A DNA stretch of 64,000 nucleotides from Burkholderiales bacterium (GTDB taxonomy: Bacteria > Pseudomonadota > Gammaproteobacteria > Burkholderiales > Burkholderiaceae_A): NCBI GenBank assembly GCA_027486725.1, contig JAIXOP010000015.1, positions 442,199 to 506,198 of the forward strand. Direction: 5' to 3'. This document shows, piece by piece, positions 37,311 to 48,176 of this stretch. The notes under the pieces were generated by a model. It was not told where the DNA came from. It searched no databases and saw only the letters and a list, made by a program, of their open reading frames with translations. The stretch's first letter is position 1; each line of letters begins with the position of its first letter. Both the position numbers and the translations under genes were made by a program.

Positions 37311-38663
37311 TCAGTTGCCCATGCGGCGCAGGGCGTCGGGCTGGAAGTCCGAGACCTTCAGGGTCTTCAGATTGAACTGGATGTACGGGCCTTCGTTGGA
37401 GAATCCGCTGGCCACATACCGGCGGGCCTGGAGGTCGTACTGGGCGGAGCCAGCGATGCCCGGGGCCGGACCGTCGTATTGCTGGAGTGCGTACGACTCA
37501 AGAACACGCCAAAGTTCGCCGCGCTTGTCATAGATATCGCCATGGGCGATGGCCCAGGAGTCTTCATCGATGTAGTACACGCGCTTGCCATAGATATGGT
37601 CGGCACCCTGCTTGAGCGTTCCCTCGACCACCCAGACGCGGTGCTTTTCATAGCGCACGAGGTCGGGGTTGATCTGGTTGGGCTGGATGATGTCCTTGTA
37701 CTTCAGCGAGCGATCGGCCAGCTTGAAGCTGTTGTAGGGGATGTATTTCTCTTGCTTGCCAACGAGCTTCCAGGTGTAGCGATCGGGCGAGCCGTTGTAG
37801 CTGTCGTAGTCGTCGATGGTCGAGAGGCCATCCACACCCTGACGCGGCGAGGCGTAGGAGAGATCCGGGGCGCGGATCACACGGCGGGCACCGGCGTTGT
37901 AGGTCCAGGCCTCACGAGGGCGGGCCTGCTGGTCGATGTAGTCGCGGGCCAGAATTGCCTCGCCCACAATCGACGAGGGTGCCTTGAAGAGGGTGCGGAA
38001 GTAGAGCAACGCATCGCCCGGCTCGGGCAGGCTGTGCGAGAAGATGATTTCCTCTTCGCGAATCACGGGTGTGAACTGGCCGTTGGACGACACGGGGAAC
38101 TCAGCGATCGTGCGACGGAAGTTGTCTCCACGGAAGCGGAAGGTGTGGTTCCAAATCACCTCAACACCCGCCTTGGGGATGGGGAACGGGGTGGTCGAGC
38201 GCTTCACGCCCTGAACCGAGTTGCCGTTGTTGACGAGCTTGACCTTGCCTGCTTCGTCTTTCACGGCCTGGGCAATGATCGGGGGAATGGCCGCCGTCCG
38301 ATGCGTCTTGTAGACGTTCATCTTGTAGGTGGGATAGCGCTTGAGCATCTCCATCTGGCCGCCCGTCAGGAACTGGGCGTGCTGGGCCATGTTGGCCGCG
38401 GTGATGGTGAGGATGGGCTTCTCGTCCTTGAAGGGATCGACCAGGCCTTTGCCCGGGGTGAAGTTGGGCGGGGGAGCGGTCAGACCGCCGGTGTAGGCGG
38501 GAATGCTGCCGTCTTTGTTTCCGGCGATTTCTGCACCGATGAGGGTGAGGTCTTTGCCCAGACGATCAACTTCGGCCGGGCTCAGCTGGGCCATTGCTAC
38601 TGCCGGTGCGAAACCGATCAGCGCGGCGGCCAGAAGGCTGCGGGCGGGCTTGCGAATCAACAT
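37311..38663 (-). CDS. DUF1329 family exported protein
   Basis: Secreted protein of 450 residues, LolB/LppX-like fold by family assignment. It has an AAGGAG ribosome site and a signal peptide (MLIRKPARSLLAAALIG, ending AVAMA). Family blocks: AGNKDGSIPAYTGGL, RYPTYKMNVYKTHRTA, a PREAWTYNAGARRVIRAPDL segment, DKYTWKLVGKQEKYIPYN-type text and YEKHRVWVVEGTLK. DUF1329 is almost always encoded beside DUF1302, as here (84 bp downstream of copy 1). A periplasmic or outer-membrane lipid-carrier role is inferred; there is no lipobox. Confidence 0.9.
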   Translation of the reverse strand: MLIRKPARSLLAAALIGFAPAVAMAQLSPAEVDRLGKDLTLIGAEIAGNKDGSIPAYTGGLTAPPPNFTPGKGLVDPFKDEKPILTITAANMAQHAQFLTGGQMEMLKRYPTYKMNVYKTHRTAAIPPIIAQAVKDEAGKVKLVNNGNSVQGVKRSTTPFPIPKAGVEVIWNHTFRFRGDNFRRTIAEFPVSSNGQFTPVIREEEIIFSHSLPEPGDALLYFRTLFKAPSSIVGEAILARDYIDQQARPREAWTYNAGARRVIRAPDLSYASPRQGVDGLSTIDDYDSYNGSPDRYTWKLVGKQEKYIPYNSFKLADRSLKYKDIIQPNQINPDLVRYEKHRVWVVEGTLKQGADHIYGKRVYYIDEDSWAIAHGDIYDKRGELWRVLESYALQQYDGPAPGIAGSAQYDLQARRYVASGFSNEGPYIQFNLKTLKVSDFQPDALRRMGN

Positions 38664-38747
38664 GGTGGTCTCCTTGGTGGACAACTGACTGCAACGATGT
38701 TTAAGGCAATGCACGAACTTCAAGAGCGGAAAGCGTACTTCTGGGAA

Positions 38748-40715
38748 TTAAAAGTTTGCACCCACGACAACCCCAACGAAATCGCGGTCTTTGAATGGGT
38801 CGAAGCGGGCGTTGGGATTGAAGAAGGTGTAGCTGGCGTCGAGGAAGTAGTTGCGGTCGTACTCAAAGCGCAGCGCGGGCGAGACGGCGTAGCGGCCCTC
38901 GTTCAAGAGGTTATCGCCCGAGACACCCTCCACATCCTGGGAGAGGAAGATTCGGGGGCGCAGCACGGTGTTGGGAATGAGGTTGCCGTATTCGAGCTCA
39001 GCACGAACTCGGTAGCCCCAGCTGAAGGGCGTGACGTAGCCGCCCAGGGTGCAGTACTCCACATTGGTGCGGCCCACCGGGCAATCGCCGCCGTAGGCGG
39101 CGTGTTGCGCAGGGCCAAATTCAAAGGCTCGGCCATAGCGCAGCTCGGTGAATGGATCGCCAATTCCGGAGTAATACTGGAAGGCTGCCTCCGCAATCAC
39201 CGTCATCTGGGTGGCCCCAAGCACGCGGGGGAAGAGGCGGATGCCAGAAATATTGAGCTGGGTCTTGTTCTTCTTGAAGCCGCCGGCGATGTCGCCGCCC
39301 TCAGATCCTGGGATGAGGGGGGCTGCAGGGCCGGTGCTGTAGAGCAGGGCATTCAGGGCATCGAAGGTGTTGACCTGAACCGGGAAGCCAAGGGAGTAGG
39401 AGAGTTCAGCCGAGACCGAGGTGGCACCCACCAGGGTGGTGCCGGAGAGGCCCAGGGTGCGCACGACCCGGCTGTAGTCGTAATAGGCCGAGAAGGGCTC
39501 CGAGCCAACACCATTCACGTCCACCGGCGGAAGAAACGGCAGCAAAGAGATGTCGTTCACGCCGAATGCAGAACCCGCGGGTTGCTGGTTGCGATTGGGG
39601 TCGTTGTCGGCTCGCTTGCGCACCGAGAGGTAGGGCAGCTTGTTGACCCACTGCACGGCGTAGAGGCCAAACTCGGTGTCCACCGCCTCGACATACTTGC
39701 GCAGCGACAGTCCGAACTGAGGCGTGCTGTTGTCGACCACATCGGGGTCTTTGTCGAACCGGTAGTTCCGACCGGAGAGGTTCTCACCGTTCCAGTTGGC
39801 CTCGGAGGTCCCGGTGGGGGGGCTCACATAGACCGCATCATTGCGGCAGTTGAGGACCGTGGACCGAGAGAAGTAGGTTCCGCAGCCATCCAGAATCGCC
39901 TTGCGGTGCTCGAATTGATAGAAGGCATCCAGGGAGTAGCCGTTGCCCAGGCCCAGGTTCATCGAGAACTGCGGCACCGGAATGAAGGCTTCCTTCAGCT
40001 GCACGCCCGGCTTGGCCAGAGCAGCAACATCGAGCACCTGGTATTGATTGACGTTGGGCAGGAAGAGCGACTCACCGAAGTTCACCACATGCTGGCCCAT
40101 GCGAATGGTCATGGGCATCTCGTCGGTGAGATCGAGGGTGCTGTAGACATACGCATCGAGCACCTCGGCCCCCTTGAACTTCGAGAGGTTGGTGTCGAAC
40201 ATCGAGTCGTCGAGCTTCTGGTTCTTACGGTAGTCGTTGCTCGCAGCACCAAACTCCACCGTCTCACTGCTCAGCCGCAGGTCGTTGAAGGCCTTGCCAC
40301 GGATCAGCATGCCCGTGTCGCCCTTCTTGATGTTGAGGTCGCCAAGCAGGGTGACGTATTTGGTGAAGATGTCGCCCTTCTTGAAGTTCAACACCGTGGA
40401 GGCAGTGCCCGCGCCAGCCAAGCCGGAATTCGGTCCGGGCTGCACATCGGTCTCGGACTGTCCCGCGTCGCCGGGGCCAATCAGGCTGCGGTCCGGATCC
40501 TTCATCCGCACGCCCACGGCGTAGCTGGCCGACAGCGAGTAGGTGACTTCAAGACCGTTGTCGAACTTCACCGTGCCCGCCTGGGCTGGGGCTGCAGCCA
40601 GCGCACCCAGGGCCGACGCCAGCAGGGTCTGACGCAGCGCGGCAACTCGACCGTGGGAGCGGCCGATGGCAGGGCCGTGTCCGGCGGAAAGCGGGCGATG
40701 GGTGAAGCGGTTCAT
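38748..40715 (-). CDS. DUF1302 family outer-membrane protein, copy 1
   Basis: Predicted outer-membrane barrel of 655 residues. The start at 40715 gives an unusually long N-terminal region before a cleavable signal (LLASALGALAAAPAQA). The mature protein opens GTVKFDNGLEVTYSLSASYAVG and ends in phenylalanine (GVVVGANF), as outer-membrane barrels do. Cysteine pairs at DGCGTYFSRSTVLNC and GGDCPVGRTNVEYC suggest extracellular disulfide loops. It is closely similar to the next gene upstream, a tandem duplicate. Role by context: the outer-membrane pore or acceptor of the DUF1329/Ycf48/RND system. Confidence 0.9.
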   Translation of the reverse strand: MNRFTHRPLSAGHGPAIGRSHGRVAALRQTLLASALGALAAAPAQAGTVKFDNGLEVTYSLSASYAVGVRMKDPDRSLIGPGDAGQSETDVQPGPNSGLAGAGTASTVLNFKKGDIFTKYVTLLGDLNIKKGDTGMLIRGKAFNDLRLSSETVEFGAASNDYRKNQKLDDSMFDTNLSKFKGAEVLDAYVYSTLDLTDEMPMTIRMGQHVVNFGESLFLPNVNQYQVLDVAALAKPGVQLKEAFIPVPQFSMNLGLGNGYSLDAFYQFEHRKAILDGCGTYFSRSTVLNCRNDAVYVSPPTGTSEANWNGENLSGRNYRFDKDPDVVDNSTPQFGLSLRKYVEAVDTEFGLYAVQWVNKLPYLSVRKRADNDPNRNQQPAGSAFGVNDISLLPFLPPVDVNGVGSEPFSAYYDYSRVVRTLGLSGTTLVGATSVSAELSYSLGFPVQVNTFDALNALLYSTGPAAPLIPGSEGGDIAGGFKKNKTQLNISGIRLFPRVLGATQMTVIAEAAFQYYSGIGDPFTELRYGRAFEFGPAQHAAYGGDCPVGRTNVEYCTLGGYVTPFSWGYRVRAELEYGNLIPNTVLRPRIFLSQDVEGVSGDNLLNEGRYAVSPALRFEYDRNYFLDASYTFFNPNARFDPFKDRDFVGVVVGANF

Positions 40716-40957
40716 GGTCGGATGCCTTGGTTGTCGGGGCTGGGGCGGTGGGCTCTGCGCACACCGCGCCAGGCCCGCCACTCTCAAGTAAACGTTTGTT
40801 TGGATCAGCGAGACTTTATCAATAAGCGACACCGCCGGAGGGCGGTGCTGCGCTGCAAAGTTAAATTTCGCCGATCGTCCCTGCAAAAAATTGACAGAGA
40901 CGCCTAGGGATAACCCAGGACTCCGCACCGCGGAATCTAGGGTTAACCCGACATGGC
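40716..40957 (-). promoter_or_regulatory. leader region of DUF1302 copy 1
   Basis: This 242-bp gap between the two DUF1302 genes holds no gene. On the minus strand it contains a short GC hairpin (CACCGCC/GGCGGTG, 40830-40847) that may weakly terminate copy 2 transcripts, then the AACAAACGTTT operator-like palindrome, then about 70 bp of leader. TTGATA near 40820 could be a -35 box, but no clear -10 pair was found. Confidence 0.4.
40790..40800. promoter_or_regulatory. operator-like palindrome upstream of DUF1302 copy 1
   Basis: AAACGTTTGTT (plus strand), matching 9 of 11 bases of the site upstream of copy 2 (AAACGTACGTT). It lies 75 bp before the copy 1 start. Short palindromes of this kind suit TetR-family repressors; no such regulator is encoded in the window. 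Confidence 0.45.
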
Positions 40958-42913
40958 TTAAAAGTTGGCGCCGACAGCGATGCCGATGAAGTCGCGGTCC
41001 TTGAACTGATCGAAGCGGGCATTGGGGTTGAAAAAGGTGTAGCCCGCATCGAGGAAGTAGGTGCGATCGTATTCAAACCGCACCGCCGGGGCGATGGCGT
41101 AACGGCCCTCGTTCAGCAGGTTGTCGCCCGAGACCCCCTCGACGTCGTGAGACAAGAAGATGCGCGGCTTGACCACCGTGTTGCGGATCAGATTGCCGTA
41201 CTCAAACTCCGCGCGGATGCGGTAGCCCCAAGAGAAGGGGGTGACATAGCCCCCCAACGTGCAGTACTCGGTGTTGGTCCGCGATACGGGGCAGTCTCCG
41301 CCATAGGCTGCATGCTGTGCCGGGCCGAATTCGAAGGCCCGACCGAAGCGCTCATCGGTGAACGGGTTGCCAATGCGGGCGTAGTACTGAAAGGCCGCCT
41401 CGGCGATAAGCAACATCTGGGTCGATCCCAAGAGGCGAGGAAAGAGGTGGATGGCCGAGACGTTGAGCTGGGTCTTGTTTTTCTTGAAGCCCCCGTTGAC
41501 CTCACCGGCCTCGGAAGGATCGGGCAGGCGCGGGGCGGCTGGACCGGTGGCGTAGAGAATTGCGTAAAGGGCATCAAAGGTGTTGAACTGCACCGGGAAG
41601 TTGGGTGCGTAGGACAACTCGGTGGACACCGAGGTCGAGCCGATCAGGGTCGAGGCCGACAGGCCGAAGGTGTTGATCACATTGGTGTAGTCGTAGAAGG
41701 CCGAGTACGGCTCTGACCCCACGCCATTGACATTCACCGGCGGCAGGAACGGAAGCAGGCTGATGTCCTCCACGCCGAATGCAGAGTTGGCGGGCTGCAC
41801 CGATGCGTTGCCCGCCGCCTTGCGCACCGAGAGATAGGGCAGCTTGTTGATCCACTGCACGTAGTAGGCACCGAACTCCGTGTCGACTGCCTCGACGTAC
41901 TTGCGCAGCGACAGACCAAATTGCGGCGTGGATTGATCGACCTTGTCGGCATCCTTGCGGAACTGGTAGTTCCGGCCTGAGAGGTTCTCTCCGTTCCAGT
42001 TGTCCTCGGAGGTTCCGGTCGGCGGACTCACATACACCGCATCTTTGCGGCAGTTGAGCACGGTGGACCGCGAGAAGTAAGTGCCGCAGCCCTCGAGCAC
42101 CGACTTGCGATGCTCAAATTGGTAGAAAGCGTCGAGCGAGTAGCCCGATCCCAGGCCCAGGTTCATGGAGATCTGTGGCACCGGCAGGAAAGCCTCTTTC
42201 AGCTGATTGCCGGGCTTCGAGAGCGTGGTGACATCGAGCACCTGGTACTGATTCACGTTGGGCAGAAAAAGTGATTCGCCAAAGTTCACCACATGCTGGC
42301 CCATGCGCAGGGTCATGGGCATGTCGTCGGCCAGGTTCAGGCTGGTGTAAACATAGGCATCGAGCACCTCGGCCCCCTTGAACTTCGAGAGGTTGGTGTC
42401 GAACATGTCATCGCGCAGCTTGGTGTTGGGCCGGTAATCGTTGCTGGCGGCACCGAAGGGCACAGTCTCCTCGCTCAGGCGCAGGTCGTTGAAGGCCTTG
42501 CCGCGAAGCAGAAACCCGGTGTCGCCCTTTTTGATGTTGAGGTCGCCCAGCAGGGTGACGTATTTGGTGAAGGTATCGCCCTTGCGGAAATTGAGCACGG
42601 TGGAGGCGGTGCCTGCGCCGGCGAGTCCAGAGTTGGGGCCGGGCTGCACATCGGTCTCGGACTGGCCAGCATCGCCAGGGCCAATCAGGCTGCGGTCCGG
42701 ATCCTTCATGCGGATGCCGACCGCATAGCTCGCCGACAGGGAGTAGGTGATCTCCAGGCCGTTGTCGAGCGTGACGGTGGCGGCATTGGCCGAGGAAGTT
42801 GCCATGAAGCTCGACGCGATGGCCAGCGACAACGCTGCGAGCATCGGGGCGGCAGCAGCCGATGTGGCCTGGCGGGGGGCGGGGGAACGGCGGGTGCAGC
42901 GGTGGACGAACAT
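40958..42913 (-). CDS. DUF1302 family outer-membrane protein, copy 2
   Basis: Outer-membrane barrel paralogue of 651 residues and first gene of the transport cluster, with an AAGGAG site before the 42913 start. The signal peptide (LAALSLAIASSFMATSSANA) differs completely from copy 1. From DNGLEITYSLSASYAVG onward the two align nearly without gaps, with only 8 differences over the first 110 or so residues. The same cysteine pairs and a terminal phenylalanine (GIAVGANF) are kept. Divergence rises in the middle (AAGNASVQPANSAFG against a longer segment in copy 1), where surface loops are expected. Confidence 0.9.
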   Translation of the reverse strand: MFVHRCTRRSPAPRQATSAAAAPMLAALSLAIASSFMATSSANAATVTLDNGLEITYSLSASYAVGIRMKDPDRSLIGPGDAGQSETDVQPGPNSGLAGAGTASTVLNFRKGDTFTKYVTLLGDLNIKKGDTGFLLRGKAFNDLRLSEETVPFGAASNDYRPNTKLRDDMFDTNLSKFKGAEVLDAYVYTSLNLADDMPMTLRMGQHVVNFGESLFLPNVNQYQVLDVTTLSKPGNQLKEAFLPVPQISMNLGLGSGYSLDAFYQFEHRKSVLEGCGTYFSRSTVLNCRKDAVYVSPPTGTSEDNWNGENLSGRNYQFRKDADKVDQSTPQFGLSLRKYVEAVDTEFGAYYVQWINKLPYLSVRKAAGNASVQPANSAFGVEDISLLPFLPPVNVNGVGSEPYSAFYDYTNVINTFGLSASTLIGSTSVSTELSYAPNFPVQFNTFDALYAILYATGPAAPRLPDPSEAGEVNGGFKKNKTQLNVSAIHLFPRLLGSTQMLLIAEAAFQYYARIGNPFTDERFGRAFEFGPAQHAAYGGDCPVSRTNTEYCTLGGYVTPFSWGYRIRAEFEYGNLIRNTVVKPRIFLSHDVEGVSGDNLLNEGRYAIAPAVRFEYDRTYFLDAGYTFFNPNARFDQFKDRDFIGIAVGANF

Positions 42914-42974
42914 CACAACTCCTTGGAGCGTTGGCGGCGGGTGGTCGAGGTGCATTGACCCCACGCCGGTCATA

Positions 42975-43002
42975 GGGATATGTGAAACGTACGTTCGCGC
43001 AA
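42975..43002 (-). promoter_or_regulatory. possible promoter of the DUF1302 cluster overlapping the palindrome
   Basis: On the minus strand TTGCGC (42997-43002) and TATCCC (42975-42980) are 16 bp apart, and the AACGTACGTT palindrome fills the spacer. Both boxes are weak matches. A repressor bound to the palindrome would block such a promoter. Confidence 0.35.
42985..42995. promoter_or_regulatory. operator-like palindrome upstream of DUF1302 copy 2
   Basis: AAACGTACGTT, containing the perfect 10-bp palindrome AACGTACGTT (42986-42995). It lies 72 bp before the copy 2 start, almost the same distance as the related site at copy 1. Confidence 0.5.
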
Positions 43003-43035
43003 GCCCCTTGTTCTATTGGGCTTTGTCCGTGTAAG

Positions 43036-43062
43036 AAAGCATGCCTCGGGAAGAACCCGAGG
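43036..43062 (-). terminator. terminator of the rpoD-tRNA transcript
   Basis: Read on the minus strand, CCTCGGG-TTCTT-CCCGAGG (43044-43062) forms a 7-bp stem followed by CATGCTTTCTTAC, a T-rich tail. It lies about 30 bp beyond the tRNA 3' end. Confidence 0.55.
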
Positions 43063-43093
43063 ATTTCAAGCGCTGTATGAAGCGCGGTTGGGG

Positions 43094-43167
<74 letters not shown>

Positions 43168-43182
43168 CCGAAAACTGACAGA

Positions 43183-43202
43183 CCCTGGGCGGGCGCCCAG
43201 GG
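43183..43202 (-). terminator. hairpin after rpoD
   Basis: CCCTGGGC (43183-43190) and GCCCAGGG (43195-43202) form a perfect 8-bp stem with a GGGC loop just past the rpoD stop. The T-run (CAGTTTT) is displaced by several bases, so termination is probably partial. Confidence 0.5.
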
Positions 43203-43209
43203 CCCGCGG

Positions 43210-45825
<2,616 letters not shown>

Positions 45826-45881
45826 GGCGAGTCTTCCTGGTCAGAAATTCGGGGAACCTTCAAGAATATCAGGCTTAGACC

Positions 45882-47753
45882 CTAGGCAGAACCGCTTGTG
45901 AGCGCCTTCAGAGCGGAAAGTTCCCGATGCGACTCCCTCAGAGCAGCCGCATCGCCGGCCTCCGCCGCCTGCGCTGCGCGACCATTGAGCCAGCGGATCC
46001 GAAGCTGTCGCTCCAGGTCGGCCCACTCCGTCTCAAAGACGTCCCAGTCGGCCTGGGCGCAGGCCTCGTCCAGGGCGGGATCGGGACTCATGCCAAGCCG
46101 CAGGCCCTCCATGGCCTCGGCCTTTGGCGGGTTGGCCTGCAGGCACTCCCGCATGGGGATGCCCTCGGGCTGCTCGGAAATCCACAGCAGGGCCGCCCGA
46201 TGCCCGGATGGGAGGGCCTCGCGGGCCTGATGGTGCAGGCGCTGCATCAAGACCCGATGCCGCACTGCCAGGCGCAGCAGCCGATCGTCGAGGCTTCCCA
46301 CCGGGGATCGCCGCAAAGGGACCGGCCGCGCATCGCCCGCCGCCCGGCCGCCATGGAAGGTGCGCGTCCCGCGCGACGATGCCGGCGTGCCTCCAGCACC
46401 CCCTGGGCGATCGGCAGGCCGAAACGCTCCGCCATCGCCCGGTGCGCGCTGGCCAGCATCGAGGCTCGCGGCCGACACCTGGGTGGCCGCGCTGGCGGCG
46501 TCGAGCATCTGCTCTTTCAGAAGGCTGGGGGGCATGAGTGCAAACAGCCGTCGGGCCTCGGCGGCGGCGGCCGCCCTGCCCTCGGCCGTGTCGACGGCAT
46601 GGCCCTCGCTGCAATGCTCGAGGAAAAATTGGGAGAGGGTCGGCGACTCGGCCACCAGAGCCCTCAGGGCGGGTGCACCGATCTTTCTCACCAGGCTGTC
46701 GGGGTCCTCGCCCTCGGGCAAGAAGGCAAAGCGGACCAGGAGCCCATCTTTGGCCAGCGGAAGAATCTGCTCCATCGCACGGGCCGCCGCGCGGCGGCCC
46801 GCCGCATCGCCATCGAAGACGAAGGCCACCACGCTGGCCTGACGAAACAGCAGGCGTGCCTGCTCCGTGGTGGTGGCGGTGCCGAGGGTGGCCACCGCGT
46901 GGCCGATGCCCTCCTGCGCCAGGGCAACCACATCCATGTAGCCCTCCACCACCCAGACCTCGGCCGCAGCGCGGATGTGGCTGCGCGCCTCATGCAGGCC
47001 ATAAAGGCCCTGGCCCTTCACAAAGAGCTCGGTCTCGGGGCTGTTGAGGTATTTGGGCTTTTCGTCGCCAAAGGCCCGGGCGCCAAAGCCGATCACATGG
47101 CCTTCGGCACTGAGGATGGGAAACATCAGCCGGTTGCGGAAGCGGTCGTATCGGCGGGCGGCGGCGGCATCGTCGCTGGACTCGTCCTTGCGCATGACCA
47201 GCCCCACCGCCTCGAGCTCCTCGCTCTCGTAATCGGCAAAGGCGCTCGAGAGGGGCTGCCAGCCATCGGGGGCCACGCCCAAATGGAATCGGGCTGCGGT
47301 TTCGCCGCGGATGCCGCGGCCCTTCAGGTATTCAATGGCCTTGGGCGAATCCTTCAGGCGGCGTTGATAAAAGCGCGCGGCCTGCAGCATGCGTGCCTGC
47401 AGCCGCTCGCGCCGAGTGCGTCGGGCCTCGCGGGCCTCGGGACTCTCGCGGTTTGCCCCCTCGGCCTGTGGAACGACCATGCCCACCCGGCCGGCAAGCA
47501 TTTCCACGGCCTGAGGAAACCCCATGCCCAGGTGCTCCATGACAAAGCGCAGCGCATTGCCGTTGGCCCCACAGCCAAAGCAGTGATAGAAGCCCTTGTT
47601 GGGCGCGACCGTGAATGAGGGGGATTTTTCGGAATGAAACGGGCAGCGGCCGGAGAAGTTGATGCCCGTTTTTTTCAGCGGCACGTATTGGCCGACCAGG
47701 TCGACGATGTCTACCCGTTGGAGGAGCTGGTCAACAAAGGCCTGGGGGATCAT
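45882..47753 (-). CDS. dnaG: DNA primase
   Basis: Synthesises RNA primers at the fork; 623 residues. The CHC2 zinc finger is C37, H40, C58, C61. The TOPRIM core shows VVEGYMDVVAL and FVFDGDAAGRRAA, and a C-terminal helicase-binding domain follows. The start at 47753 (MIPQAFVDQLLQRVDIVDLV) matches the family N-terminus. In the linker near residues 430-460 the frame reads Gly/Pro-rich text with poor third-position GC, while a neighbouring frame looks coding; see findings. rpoD follows after 56 bp. Confidence 0.96.
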   Translation of the reverse strand: MIPQAFVDQLLQRVDIVDLVGQYVPLKKTGINFSGRCPFHSEKSPSFTVAPNKGFYHCFGCGANGNALRFVMEHLGMGFPQAVEMLAGRVGMVVPQAEGANRESPEAREARRTRRERLQARMLQAARFYQRRLKDSPKAIEYLKGRGIRGETAARFHLGVAPDGWQPLSSAFADYESEELEAVGLVMRKDESSDDAAAARRYDRFRNRLMFPILSAEGHVIGFGARAFGDEKPKYLNSPETELFVKGQGLYGLHEARSHIRAAAEVWVVEGYMDVVALAQEGIGHAVATLGTATTTEQARLLFRQASVVAFVFDGDAAGRRAAARAMEQILPLAKDGLLVRFAFLPEGEDPDSLVRKIGAPALRALVAESPTLSQFFLEHCSEGHAVDTAEGRAAAAAEARRLFALMPPSLLKEQMLDAASAATQVSAASLDAGQRAPGDGGAFRPADRPGGAGGTPASSRGTRTFHGGRAAGDARPVPLRRSPVGSLDDRLLRLAVRHRVLMQRLHHQAREALPSGHRAALLWISEQPEGIPMRECLQANPPKAEAMEGLRLGMSPDPALDEACAQADWDVFETEWADLERQLRIRWLNGRAAQAAEAGDAAALRESHRELSALKALTSGSA

Positions 47754-47907
47754 GGCTTGGGTTCCGTGAGGGTTGCCCTTGGAAACAACGCCCTGCCCAA
47801 ACCCCGCCAGATCCGGGGGCGCACTCCGCAGTGGATTCGCCCGCGTCGGATTCCCCACATCGACCCACGCCCGCTTGATGGTGGGCTGGGTTGGCGCTGA
47901 GGAAAAA

Positions 47908-48120
47908 CTAGTACTTGCGGGCGGGCAGCATCTGGCTGCGGACGCGCTTGTAATGGCGCTTCACGGCAGCAGCCTTCTTGCGCTTGCGCTCGGCCGTGGG
48001 CTTTTCATAAAACTCGCGTGCGCGCAGTTCATTGAGCAGGCCGATCTTTTCGATGTTGCGCTTGAAGCGGCGCAGGGCGGCCTCGAAGGGCTCGTTTTCT
48101 TTCAGGCGGACGGAAGGCAT
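47908..48120 (-). CDS. rpsU: 30S ribosomal protein S21
   Basis: Basic ribosomal protein of 70 residues that helps 30S subunits bind mRNA. It opens [21 protein letters not shown], followed by the strongly basic C-terminal half ([18 protein letters not shown]). It is the first gene of the macromolecular synthesis operon. The GatB/YqeY gene often found between rpsU and dnaG in betaproteobacteria is absent; 154 bp without a gene lie there. Confidence 0.98.
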   Translation of the reverse strand: MPSVRLKENEPFEAALRRFKRNIEKIGLLNELRAREFYEKPTAERKRKKAAAVKRHYKRVRSQMLPARKY

Positions 48121-48176
48121 CTATCGCGTTTTCACAAAGGGGTGGTGTTGGGCAAGAACCCGATAGTATCGCCCGG

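Noticed and set aside
37182..40907. A 1241-codon open frame on the plus strand across DUF1329 and DUF1302 copy 1
   Set aside because: It lies wholly antisense to well-supported genes, has no recognisable domain, and its composition is what high GC3 on the other strand produces.
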